From Candidatus Beckwithbacteria bacterium (GTDB lineage Bacteria > Patescibacteriota > Microgenomatia > UBA1400 > UBA1449): a DNA stretch of 16,468 nucleotides. The notes under the pieces were generated by a model. That model saw only the letters and a list, made by a program, of their open reading frames with translations. It did no database searches and was not told the DNA's origin. Both the position numbers and the translations under genes were made by a program. The stretch spans positions 1 through 16,468 of the forward strand of contig JAAZND010000054.1 in NCBI GenBank assembly GCA_012798485.1. Direction: 5' to 3'. Each line of letters begins with the position of its first letter. The stretch's first letter is position 1. Positions 6,561 to 13,950 of the stretch are shown here, piece after piece.

Positions 6561-7880
6561 TTAGGCTCTGACAATATCTGCTCCGAGCTGTCGAAGTCGT
6601 TCATCCAATTCTTCATAACCACGATCGATATGAGAAATATTAGACAAAACTGATCGACCTTGAGCTATCAGCGAAGCAATCGTTAAGGTTGCTCCAGCTC
6701 TTAGATCTGGAATTTGATGATCACCAGCTTTAAGTGGTGTGGGTCCGATAATTTTAGCTGCATGCATATTTTGATCAGTTTCTACCCAGTCAAACTCATA
6801 ATAATTTTCTGGATTATCAACGGAAGGGTTATAAAGCTCAATTTTAGCTCCCATTTGGTTGAGTTGATGAGTATACTGCAAACGGTTATTATGAACTGCT
6901 TCAATAATAGAAGATTCTCCTTGTGCCTGAGTCATCAAAATTCCCCAAAGTGGTTGCCAATCAGTCATAAAACCAGGTTCAGGAGCTGTTTTAATATCAG
7001 TAGCCTTAAGTTGACCATCATACCAAAAACGAATGCCATAATCAGAAATCTCAAACTTTCCTCCAGCTTCTTCTAGTTTTTGTAAAAAACATTCAAGATC
7101 TTTTTTGCAGGCATTTTCAACCACAATATCCCCCTTTGTTGCAATGGCAGCCACAGCATAAGAAACAGCTTCATTTCTATCTGGCATCACTCGATGAATG
7201 GCTCCTTTTAAATGTTTAACCCCATCAATAATTATCTTATCTCCAGCTTCCCTTTTAATCTTTGCCCCCATTTTATTCAAGAAAGTAATCAAATCATCAA
7301 TTTCGGGTTCAAGTCCGGCATTGTCTATCACGGTTTTGCCTTCAGCTTTGACAGCAGCAATAATCATGGCTTCTGTCCCTGTGTGCGTTTTTTTATTAAA
7401 GCGAAAATGAGAACCAACCAACTGTTTACAAGCCAAATGAATATAATTATCTTTATATTCCACGTGGGCGCCTAGGCTTTTTAAAGCCTCCAAATGTCTA
7501 TCAACTGGTCTTACCCCCAAACAGCATCCACCAGGCATAGGAATAATTGCCTCGCCTAATTTGGAAAGTAAAAAACCGGCAAACAAAGTTGATCCTCTAG
7601 ATTTTTCGCCTGCAAATTGAGGCACTTGAGGATTATTGCTGCCATTGGTGCGAATAAATAAAGTTCTTTCTCCACAAGTAGAAATATGTAAACCTAACTC
7701 CTCTAAAGTTTTTTTTGTCACTTCCACATCACCAATATGAGAAAGATTTAAAAGTCTGGATTCTTGACCACTATCAGCCAAAGCAGCTGCAATCATTAAT
7801 TTAAAGCTCGCATTTTTGGCTCCGCCTAAACGGACTGCCCCATGCAAAGGTTTTCCGCCATTAATAATAAATTGATCCAT
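6561..7880 (-). CDS. murA: MurA, UDP-GlcNAc 1-carboxyvinyltransferase
   Basis: First committed enzyme of peptidoglycan synthesis; it transfers enolpyruvate from PEP to UDP-GlcNAc. The 439 aa show the EPT inverse alpha/beta fold motifs. Lys22-Asn23 lie in GGAKNA. The active-site loop is MPGGCCLGVRPVDRH (115-129), with Cys119 at the position of the PEP- and fosfomycin-binding cysteine. Further along are PDRNEAVSYAVAA, the catalytic-aspartate motif PEPGFMTDWQPLWG, and the C-terminal PDLRAGATL and HIDRGYEELDERLRQLGADIVR. Length is slightly above the usual ~420 aa. ATG at 7880 begins the standard MDQFIINGGKPLxG. There is no Shine-Dalgarno; the 64-bp gap to murB carries a spaced repeat. It lies apart from the tight murC-murB block but runs in the same direction. 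Confidence 0.96.
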   Translation of the reverse strand: MDQFIINGGKPLHGAVRLGGAKNASFKLMIAAALADSGQESRLLNLSHIGDVEVTKKTLEELGLHISTCGERTLFIRTNGSNNPQVPQFAGEKSRGSTLFAGFLLSKLGEAIIPMPGGCCLGVRPVDRHLEALKSLGAHVEYKDNYIHLACKQLVGSHFRFNKKTHTGTEAMIIAAVKAEGKTVIDNAGLEPEIDDLITFLNKMGAKIKREAGDKIIIDGVKHLKGAIHRVMPDRNEAVSYAVAAIATKGDIVVENACKKDLECFLQKLEEAGGKFEISDYGIRFWYDGQLKATDIKTAPEPGFMTDWQPLWGILMTQAQGESSIIEAVHNNRLQYTHQLNQMGAKIELYNPSVDNPENYYEFDWVETDQNMHAAKIIGPTPLKAGDHQIPDLRAGATLTIASLIAQGRSVLSNISHIDRGYEELDERLRQLGADIVRA

Positions 7881-7904
7881 ATAAATAGTTTTTTAATTTA
7901 ATAA

Positions 7905-7936
7905 AAAATTTGTATATTAACTAAAATTCGTATATT
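7905..7936. repeat. Direct repeat with 18-bp period in the murB-murA gap
   Basis: AAAATTTGTATATT (7905-7918) and AAAATTCGTATATT (7923-7936) differ at one base and start 18 bp apart, nearly two helix turns. They fill most of the 64-bp space upstream of murA. They could bind a protein or be remnants of duplicated promoter sequence. Confidence 0.5.
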
Positions 7937-7944
7937 TGTGATTA

Positions 7945-8958
7945 CTATAAAAATATTACTTCTCTTTTTAAGGCAAAGCCAAATTTATCTAAAAATTTAT
8001 TTTCTACCAATTCTACCAGAGAGAGAACATCTTTAGAAGTAGCTTTACCCAGATTTTCAATAAATCCAGCATGTTTTAAAGATATTTGCGCTTGGCCAAT
8101 TTTTATTCCTTTTAATCCTAAAACTTGATCAATGATGTAGCCAATCGAACAACTTGCCAGAAAATGATCTTGTTGCTCTTTTTCTGATAAATTTTGCCAG
8201 ATACAACCGGCACTATTTTGTGGCTGATTGATAATTTTTTTAGACACCCAATTACTATAAGTATTACGAGCAATATCAGAATTTCCCTTATAAAATCGTA
8301 AAATTAGGTTAAGTATAACTTTTTTATTCTCATGAAAAATAGAATAATCATAAGCAAATTTCAAGTCTTTATTTTTATAAACTTTAATTGAGCCATCTTC
8401 CTCTAGAACTTCTACTTCCATTACAAAATCAGAAAAGAAAAAATCTCCGCCATGAATATTCATAAAACAAGCGCCGCCTACTGTCCCTGGAATACCGGCA
8501 AACCATTCAAGGCCAGTAAAACCACGATCTAAACATTGCTGAATCAAAATATTTAATCTTGTCCCAGAGCCAACTTGGAAATAAACTTTTTGGGTTGTTT
8601 TATCAAAAGAAACTCCCAAGTTTTTAATATCATATTTGGCATTATCCAATTGCTTTAGTCTTGGAGAAATAGAGTTTAATTCTTCTTCAGAAAATTCTTG
8701 ATCAATCAGTTTAAAATTATTAACTTCATTCTTAATGACTAAACCTTTAAAGCCAGTGTCAGGAAAAACCAAATTACTGCCAGCACCCAAAATAAAATAA
8801 GACAAATCAAGTTGTTTGGCAATTTCAACAGCTTTAATGAGATCAATTCTGGTTTTGGCTACATATAAATATTGAGCCGAACCACCAACTCTTATAGTAG
8901 TGTATGGTGCTAATGGTTCATTTTCTTTAATCTCTGGTAAATATTGTTTTAAATTCAT
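7945..8958 (-). CDS. murB: MurB, UDP-N-acetylenolpyruvoylglucosamine reductase
   Basis: FAD- and NADPH-dependent enzyme reducing the MurA product to UDP-MurNAc. FAD-binding PCMH-type motifs: YTTIRVGGSAQYL (19-31), LGAGSNLVFPD (57-67), GLEWFAGIPGTVGGACFMN (149-167). The MurB C-terminal domain carries QPQNSAGCIWQN (245-256) and ends LKREVIFL, with Glu333 at the catalytic glutamate position. At the proton-donor position (Ser in GSAGSxFKNP) there is Cys252. A stretch of about 40 poorly conserved residues (83-122) lies between the FAD motifs, longer than usual. Length is 337 aa. The ATG at 8958 overlaps the murC TGA as ATGA, so translational coupling is likely; no Shine-Dalgarno is seen. Confidence 0.93.
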   Translation of the reverse strand: MNLKQYLPEIKENEPLAPYTTIRVGGSAQYLYVAKTRIDLIKAVEIAKQLDLSYFILGAGSNLVFPDTGFKGLVIKNEVNNFKLIDQEFSEEELNSISPRLKQLDNAKYDIKNLGVSFDKTTQKVYFQVGSGTRLNILIQQCLDRGFTGLEWFAGIPGTVGGACFMNIHGGDFFFSDFVMEVEVLEEDGSIKVYKNKDLKFAYDYSIFHENKKVILNLILRFYKGNSDIARNTYSNWVSKKIINQPQNSAGCIWQNLSEKEQQDHFLASCSIGYIIDQVLGLKGIKIGQAQISLKHAGFIENLGKATSKDVLSLVELVENKFLDKFGFALKREVIFL

Positions 8959-10388
8959 AAAATTTGTTTTTCTATCACTTTGATAATCTCATCTTTATAC
9001 TGATAAACATCACCAGCTCCCATAGTCAAGATAATTGTCTCAGCCAAATCCTTAGATTTTAAATAATTAATAACATCTTCTTTGTTCTGACAATAAAAAG
9101 CTTTATCGCCATTATCTTCAATTTTTAAAGCTAGCATTTCGCTATTAATTGAATTATCTTCTTTTTCCCTGGCTGAGGCAAAAATAGGAGCTAAAATTAT
9201 TTCATCTGCATCTTTAAAGCTGCGAGAAAATTCTGAAAATAAAGCTTTGGTTCGACTATAAGTGTGTGGTTGAAAAATCACTAATAATTTTTTAGCAGGA
9301 AAAATTTGTTTAAAAGTTTTCAAAGTAGCTTTGATTTCCTCTGGATGATGAGCATAATCATCATAAAGTAAGGTTTTATCATTTTTATAAACCAATTCAA
9401 GGCGTCGATCCAAACCCATATATTCACTTAAGGCTTCAACAGTTTGACTAAAATCAATTCCCATAGCTCTACAAGTAAGCAAAACAGCACAGGCATTATA
9501 AATATTAAAAAGACCTCTTACTGAAATAACAAATGTTTCATCAATCATTTTATCATTCAAAGTTAATTTAAAACTATCAACCAAATCCGAAAAGGCTGGC
9601 TGAATAATCCTATATTCACCATAGTTTTGTCCATAACTAAAAATTTTAGCTTTGATCTGACTCATTTCTAAAAGTTTTCTCGGCAATTCATTTTCTGTAT
9701 TAATAATCAAAGCTCCATCTTCTGGTAATTTTTCAACAAATTGTTTAAAAGCTTGTAAAGTTTCATTTTCATTATGGTAAACATCTGGATGATCAAAGAA
9801 TAAATTAGGAATCACAATAATTTTGGGATTTTGGTAAAAAAATTTAGGATGATTATCTTTGAGAGAAGATTTATACTCATCAGCTTCAGTTATAAAAATA
9901 TCGCCATTTAAATTATATTTTCCAGAACAAGTTAAAGATTTTATTTTGCCTACTCCAATCATATAACTTGGGTTTTGCTCCAAATGTTCTAAAACTGTGG
10001 CAAGCCAGGCCGAAATTGTAGTTTTACCTCCCACTCCAGCAACTGAAATTCCCATTTTTTTAGTATTAAAAAATAAGCCTAAAGCTTGAGCAAAAGATAA
10101 AACAGGAATACTTAATTCTTTGGCTTTTATTACTTCCTCGTTTTCTTCTCCCTGATGAGCAACAGTATAAACAAGAAGATCTGGCTGAATTTCTGCTATT
10201 TTTTCAGAGGAAAATCCGCAAGTTATAGAAATTTGACTTTTGCCCAAAATCTCATCTGTGACAAAACATTCCTCTGTATCACTTCCGCTCACCTGCATGC
10301 CAAAATCTCTGGCAATACAAGCAAGAGCTGTCATCCCTACGCCTTTAATACCTGTAAAATGAATTTTTTTAACTTTGGATAAATCCAT
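8955..10388 (-). CDS. murC: MurC, UDP-MurNAc:L-alanine ligase
   Basis: Mur ligase adding the first stem-peptide residue, L-Ala, to UDP-MurNAc. N-terminal UDP-binding domain: IHFTGIKGVGMTALACIARD (9-28) and GSDTEE. ATPase domain: P-loop GVGGKTTIS (118-126; usual GTHGKTTTT), EADEY (168-172), FFDHPDVY (197-204). C-terminal domain: GLDRRLELV, DDYAHHPEEI (343-352), FQPHTYSRT (372-380) and MGAGDVYQY near the end. The usual GxHN is GLFN (292-295). It is MurC rather than the recycling ligase Mpl by the DDYxHHPxEI and FQPHxYSR motifs and by its place beside murB. It starts 4 nt after pgeF; TAAAAT lies 6 nt before ATG and no Shine-Dalgarno is seen. The 477-aa length is typical. Confidence 0.94.
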   Translation of the reverse strand: MDLSKVKKIHFTGIKGVGMTALACIARDFGMQVSGSDTEECFVTDEILGKSQISITCGFSSEKIAEIQPDLLVYTVAHQGEENEEVIKAKELSIPVLSFAQALGLFFNTKKMGISVAGVGGKTTISAWLATVLEHLEQNPSYMIGVGKIKSLTCSGKYNLNGDIFITEADEYKSSLKDNHPKFFYQNPKIIVIPNLFFDHPDVYHNENETLQAFKQFVEKLPEDGALIINTENELPRKLLEMSQIKAKIFSYGQNYGEYRIIQPAFSDLVDSFKLTLNDKMIDETFVISVRGLFNIYNACAVLLTCRAMGIDFSQTVEALSEYMGLDRRLELVYKNDKTLLYDDYAHHPEEIKATLKTFKQIFPAKKLLVIFQPHTYSRTKALFSEFSRSFKDADEIILAPIFASAREKEDNSINSEMLALKIEDNGDKAFYCQNKEDVINYLKSKDLAETIILTMGAGDVYQYKDEIIKVIEKQIL

Positions 10389-10392
10389 AAGT

Positions 10393-11121
10393 TTATTTTA
10401 TCATCATTAAGCTAATTCCATTGATACGTTCTTGTTTTTCTTTTTTTTGCTTTCTGTAAGAATGATATGAAGAAGCGCAAATTGTACAAATACCACAATC
10501 TTCAATATGATTTTTTAAAACACCAGCAGTAAAAAACATTTGCTTAATAAAGCCAACCAGATCTAAAAAATAGAACTTATCTTTTTGCTGAATAAATTCA
10601 AACCATTCTGGATTTTTCAATAACTGGGCATGCTCCTGATTTTGATTGAAAAAATAACAACACTGCCTAGCACAAGGACCAATGGCAATCAAAATATCTT
10701 TTGCCTGACTGCCAAAATTAGTTTCCATTGATTTAAGAGTTTTTAACCCGATTTTCAGCTTTGTACCTTTCCAACCAGAATGAACTAAGGCAATCACTTT
10801 TTGCTTCTGATCATAAAGAAAAATCGGCACACAATCAGCATGTTTAATAAGAAGAGCTGTCTTAACCTTGGCAGTCATTAAGCCGTCATAATTTTGATTT
10901 AAATATTTTGATTGAGAAGTTAATATTTTAGTTTTATCGCTATGAGTTTGCCGGCAATAAAAAAGCTGTTTGTGCTCAATCTCAAATTCTGTTTTTAAAA
11001 ATTGTTGCGTTTTTTCAGAGATAATATTGCGATGTGAGGCAAAAACTCTTAGGCCATGATTCTTAGTCAAACTCAAAGCTAGTATGTTTGATGGGAAAAT
11101 TTTAAAACGAAGATATTGCAT
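10393..11121 (-). CDS. pgeF: PgeF/YfiH-family protein (laccase-domain, DUF152; peptidoglycan editing factor)
   Basis: The metal-site triad of the family is complete: His60 in CRQTHSDK, Cys97 in KHADCVP, His114 in LVHSGWKG. Other family marks are NYDGLMT (77-83), IAIGPCARQCCYF, and the ending CTICASSYHSYRKQKKEKQER (canonical CTxxxxxxFFSYRRxxxxGR). In E. coli the homologue YfiH (PgeF) keeps L-Ser out of the first stem-peptide position, correcting MurC mistakes; other members act as purine nucleoside phosphorylase/deaminase enzymes. Here the gene lies 4 nt upstream of murC, which favours the editing role (inference). Length 242 aa is normal. Start ATG 11121 is 3 nt after the GlmU-like gene, with CATAAT 6 nt upstream and no Shine-Dalgarno. 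Confidence 0.88.
   Translation of the reverse strand: MQYLRFKIFPSNILALSLTKNHGLRVFASHRNIISEKTQQFLKTEFEIEHKQLFYCRQTHSDKTKILTSQSKYLNQNYDGLMTAKVKTALLIKHADCVPIFLYDQKQKVIALVHSGWKGTKLKIGLKTLKSMETNFGSQAKDILIAIGPCARQCCYFFNQNQEHAQLLKNPEWFEFIQQKDKFYFLDLVGFIKQMFFTAGVLKNHIEDCGICTICASSYHSYRKQKKEKQERINGISLMMIK
10395..10400 (-). promoter_or_regulatory. Candidate -10 box 6 nt before murC
   Basis: TAAAAT includes the pgeF stop codon and lies 6 nt before the murC ATG. The sequence TAAAATAAACTTATG resembles TATAATAAACTTTGTATG before the GlmU-like gene. Transcription from here would start at or inside the start codon. Confidence 0.3.
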
Positions 11122-11124
11122 AAA

Positions 11125-11877
11125 TTAATTATGTTGCATTCTCAAATTAGCTTCTTCAAGTTGTTCATCTGTATTCACTCCAAACCATAAACTTTCATCC
11201 TTAATGCAAATAACCGAAGTCTTTTCTCTATTTTTATAAGCAATTTCTACAAGACTAGTAATATATTTTTCTTTTTTAAGTGGATCTAATTCTACTTTAG
11301 ATAAACATTCCTCTAGAAATTTTTTACTAAAACAATAAGCTCCTAAATTAATCTCTTTTATTCTTTTTTCTTCTTCTGTGGCACTTTTCTCCTCAATAAT
11401 TTTTTTTGGAAAACCTTTTGAATCTCTTTTAATTCTACCAAGACCTGTAGGATCATCTTTTTTAAGCGTTAAAAAAGAAAAAGCTGATTCGTTTTTCAAT
11501 TCTTTATCAATTAAATCTTTTAAAAGGCTAATTGAATAAAAAGCACTATCATCAGCATTTAAAACTAAAATATATTTAATATTTTCCTTAATTTTTGGTA
11601 AAGCACATTCAATTGCATGTCCAGTACCAAGTTGAGGTTCCTGAATTGCATAGTCTACTCTATTATCAAACAGTTTGATAATTGATTGTCTTGCATAGCC
11701 TACAACTAATATGATCTGCTCTAAACCTAATTTTTCAATTTTTTCAACAGTGTATTGAATCATAGGTTTGCCATTAAGCCGTAAGACTACCTTATTTACT
11801 CCATCTTTTTTATTTTTGATTCTAGTGCCTTTACCAGCAGCAAGAACTACCGCAGCCACATTTTGATAATTTTTCAT
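11125..11877 (-). CDS. GlmU-type N-acetylglucosamine-1-phosphate uridylyltransferase, catalytic domain only
   Basis: Stand-alone Rossmann nucleotidyltransferase resembling the N-terminal half of GlmU, which makes UDP-GlcNAc from UTP and GlcNAc-1-P. GlmU residues are conserved in order: LAAGKGTR (12-19), Lys29, Gln79 and QLGTGHA (82-88), Asp109 in NADDSAF at the metal site, DPTGLGRI (142-149), Glu162-163 in IIEEKSA, Asn177 in EINLGAY, YITSLV for YLTDIV, and Asn235 in FGVNTDEQL. It stops at 250 aa, without the acetyltransferase beta-helix domain of full GlmU (about 450 aa). First gene of a tight series with pgeF, murC and murB, so it likely feeds UDP-GlcNAc to the pathway. Substrate is inferred from similarity. 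ATG at 11877 with an extended -10 close upstream, no Shine-Dalgarno. Confidence 0.8.
   Translation of the reverse strand: MKNYQNVAAVVLAAGKGTRIKNKKDGVNKVVLRLNGKPMIQYTVEKIEKLGLEQIILVVGYARQSIIKLFDNRVDYAIQEPQLGTGHAIECALPKIKENIKYILVLNADDSAFYSISLLKDLIDKELKNESAFSFLTLKKDDPTGLGRIKRDSKGFPKKIIEEKSATEEEKRIKEINLGAYCFSKKFLEECLSKVELDPLKKEKYITSLVEIAYKNREKTSVICIKDESLWFGVNTDEQLEEANLRMQHN
11128..11133 (-). promoter_or_regulatory. Candidate -10 box 6 nt before pgeF
   Basis: CATAAT, at the 3' end of the GlmU-like gene, lies 6 nt before the pgeF ATG. It is one base from consensus. No -35 was identified, so this is weak on its own and gains interest only from the recurring pattern. Confidence 0.22.
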
Positions 11878-11886
11878 ACAAAGTTT

Positions 11887-11895
11887 ATTATACCA
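11887..11895 (-). promoter_or_regulatory. Extended -10 promoter of the glmU-like/pgeF/murC/murB series
   Basis: TGG-TATAAT is an exact -10 with the TGn extension and ends 9 nt before the ATG at 11877. The -35 region is poor, as is common for extended -10 promoters. Predicted start of transcription is about two or three bases before the ATG, so the mRNA would be leaderless or nearly so. Confidence 0.55.
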
Positions 11896-11904
11896 GTAAT
11901 CATC

Positions 11905-11933
11905 TCGAAATTAATAATAATCTTTGCTAAAAT
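11905..11933 (+). promoter_or_regulatory. Promoter of the plus-strand nucleotidyltransferase/HAD pair
   Basis: TCGAAA (11905-11910), 17-bp spacer, TAAAAT (11928-11933). Matches are 4/6 and 5/6 to the sigma-70 consensus with ideal spacing. Position +1 would fall on or next to the GTG start codon at 11940, again predicting a leaderless transcript. Confidence 0.5.
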
Positions 11934-11939
11934 CAAACT

Positions 11940-13181
11940 GTGAACTCTCAAATCAAAACTGCCATTATCCCCATAGCCGGTAAATGTAGCCGCTTTTATC
12001 CTTTTCAGGGAGAAGGTAATAAAGCTAATTTTCTTATCATGGGCAAACCTGTAATTGCTCATACAATTGAGGCTTTAATCAAAACTGGTATCACTTCAAT
12101 TCATATTGTTAAATCTCCACTTGATCAACAAATTGAGTCAAATCTGGCAATTTATCAAGATAAAATTAACATTATTTTTCATAATCAAGACACTGCCAAA
12201 GGTACAGCTGATGCAATTCTGCAAGTCAAAGGATTAACGGATCGTTTTTTACTTATCAATCAACAACAAATCAATATTGATGAACAAATTGGAATTTTAG
12301 AAAAATTTCTACAACAAAATAATTTAAATAATCAAGATTTGGTAGTTTTTTCTCAGACAGTAGATAATCCTAGTAAATATGGTATGTTGGGTTTAGATGG
12401 GATCAAAGTTACTAAAGTAGTGGAAAAACCTGTAAATCTGGATGGATTAAGTAATCAAGCAATTAGAGGAATTTATCTTTTAAATTCAGAATTTTTAGAT
12501 ACTATGGCCAAAATGCCTCCTGAAGAATATTTATTAGAAAAGTGTCTTGATCTGTATGCCGAGCAACATAAACTTTTTGCTTGTGAAACTAATATTAAAT
12601 CTCCCACTTTAAAATTTGTCTGGGATATTTTCACAATATCAGAAAAATTATTCGAAAGATATAATAAAGAACCACAAATTAATCCAAATACTTTTATTCA
12701 TAAAACCACAATTATTGAAGGTCCAGTAGTGATTGAAGAAGGTGCTTCCATTTATGAATACGCTCTTATTAAAGGGCCGGTTTATCTGGGCAAAAACGCC
12801 TTAGTTGGCAGTTATTGTAAAGTTCGTAAGGGATCAATTTTGGAAGAAGGAGCTCAAGTTCAATCTTATGGCGAAATTTCTCATTCTTATATCGGAAAAA
12901 ACACTCATATTCATTCAGGTTTTGTTGGCGATTCCATCATTGGGACTAATAGTAGAATTGGGGCTAATTTTATTACTGGTAACCGCCGTTTAGATAGAAA
13001 TAATGTCAAATGTTTAGTCAAAAATGAATTAAGAGATACCGGAAGCTCTTATCTGGGTTGTATTATGGGTGAAAATAGTAAAATCGGAATTCACTGCGGT
13101 ACTAATCCAGGTGTTATAATCCCTGCACAAACTAAAATTTTACCAGGCACAATAGTTACTAAAGATACAAAATATGAATAA
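11940..13181 (+). CDS. Sugar-1-phosphate nucleotidyltransferase fused to a left-handed beta-helix domain
   Basis: Two-domain protein of 413 aa resembling archaeal GlmU-like and glucose-1-phosphate thymidylyltransferase-like enzymes. The N-terminal nucleotidyltransferase domain (about 5-240) has a drifted signature loop PIAGKCSRFYP (11-21), Lys28, NQDTAKGTADAI (82-93), VEKP (161-164), RGIYLLN (176-182) and VWDI (227-230, Asp229 at the second metal site). The first metal aspartate, normally in a GD motif, seems absent: the strand reads FLLINQQQINI (103-113). The C-terminal hexapeptide-repeat region (about 250-410: IEEGASIYEYALIKGPVYLG and similar turns, GENSKIGIHCGTNPGVIIP) forms a beta-helix typical of acyltransferases. 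Start is GTG at 11940; the first ATG lies beyond the nucleotide loop. It overlaps the next gene by 8 nt. The exact sugar is unknown. Confidence 0.78.
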   Translation: MNSQIKTAIIPIAGKCSRFYPFQGEGNKANFLIMGKPVIAHTIEALIKTGITSIHIVKSPLDQQIESNLAIYQDKINIIFHNQDTAKGTADAILQVKGLTDRFLLINQQQINIDEQIGILEKFLQQNNLNNQDLVVFSQTVDNPSKYGMLGLDGIKVTKVVEKPVNLDGLSNQAIRGIYLLNSEFLDTMAKMPPEEYLLEKCLDLYAEQHKLFACETNIKSPTLKFVWDIFTISEKLFERYNKEPQINPNTFIHKTTIIEGPVVIEEGASIYEYALIKGPVYLGKNALVGSYCKVRKGSILEEGAQVQSYGEISHSYIGKNTHIHSGFVGDSIIGTNSRIGANFITGNRRLDRNNVKCLVKNELRDTGSSYLGCIMGENSKIGIHCGTNPGVIIPAQTKILPGTIVTKDTKYE

Positions 13182-13950
13182 ACCAGTTTTTGTTTTTGAT
13201 GTTGATAAAACTCTCACCAATCTTAAACGCGAAATTACTCCTAGGACTCAAACAGTATTAAAAAAATTACAACAAAAAGGCTATGTCACTGCAGTTGCTA
13301 CCGGCAGGAAATTTTCAACTCTTATCAATTCTGTGATGCCATTTTTCCCTCCAGAATCTTTGCATATTGTTGCTGGAGGAGGAGAAATTGTCAAAACCAA
13401 AGGGGATGTTGTATGGCAAAAATTAATTCCTGAGAAATATTTAGAGCTAATTTATGAACTAGTTAAACAAAATGGCGGTGACATTTTTTATAGTAAAGGA
13501 GAAGATTATTTTATCCCAACTCGTTTAAGTAATACTTTTAAAAATGATCAAAGAAAAATTAAAGTGAAAACTTTTACCTTAAATACTTTTAACAAACTTA
13601 CTGAAGTGACGATAAATGGTGTGACGGAAAACTTAAAAACAGAATTAAATAAGATTGAAGATCTGACCAAAAAATATATGACTAGCTACAATAATCTTCC
13701 TTATGTTGATATCACCGCCAAAGAAGTCAATAAAGCAAGTACTCTCATGATTTGGGCAGAACTTCAAAAAATAAATCTTACAGATATTATTTCTTTTGGG
13801 GACAGCCAAGGTGATCTGGAAATGCTACAACTAACTGGTAAAGGTATTGCTATGGGAAATGCAACGGATGAAATAAAAAGTATTGCTCATGAAGTTATCG
13901 GCCATACTGATGAAAATGGCTTAGCTTTATATCTGGAAAAATATCTTTAA
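13174..13950 (+). CDS. Cof-type HAD-IIB family hydrolase (sugar-phosphatase-like)
   Basis: HAD-superfamily phosphatase of the Cof/IIB class. Motif I is FDVDKTLT (8-15, nucleophile Asp9 and acid/base Asp11), motif II TGR (43-45), motif III Lys187 in KEVNKAST, motif IV GDSQGDLEML (209-218). A C2-type cap domain lies between, about residues 80-185. The ending AMGNATDEIKSIAHEVIGHTDENGLALYLEKYL is typical of Cof proteins. These enzymes remove phosphate from small metabolites such as sugar phosphates; specificity cannot be read from sequence. ATG at 13174 overlaps the nucleotidyltransferase stop (ATGAATAA, 8 nt), so the two are co-translated and may work on the same sugar phosphate. Length 258 aa is normal. 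No Shine-Dalgarno. Confidence 0.88.
   Translation: MNKPVFVFDVDKTLTNLKREITPRTQTVLKKLQQKGYVTAVATGRKFSTLINSVMPFFPPESLHIVAGGGEIVKTKGDVVWQKLIPEKYLELIYELVKQNGGDIFYSKGEDYFIPTRLSNTFKNDQRKIKVKTFTLNTFNKLTEVTINGVTENLKTELNKIEDLTKKYMTSYNNLPYVDITAKEVNKASTLMIWAELQKINLTDIISFGDSQGDLEMLQLTGKGIAMGNATDEIKSIAHEVIGHTDENGLALYLEKYL

Noticed and set aside
6714..7076. 120-codon plus-strand open frame opposite murA
   Set aside because: It lies wholly antisense to the strongly conserved murA coding sequence, has no family motif and no Shine-Dalgarno; it is a shadow frame.
1057..10388. Possible alternative genetic code (UGA recoded), as in some CPR groups
   Set aside because: murG and murC end at TGA that overlaps the next start codon, and no conserved frame needs UGA read-through.
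11874..12062. Minus-strand 62-codon frame over the divergent promoter region
   Set aside because: It overlaps the start of the nucleotidyltransferase gene and both predicted promoters; no homology seen.
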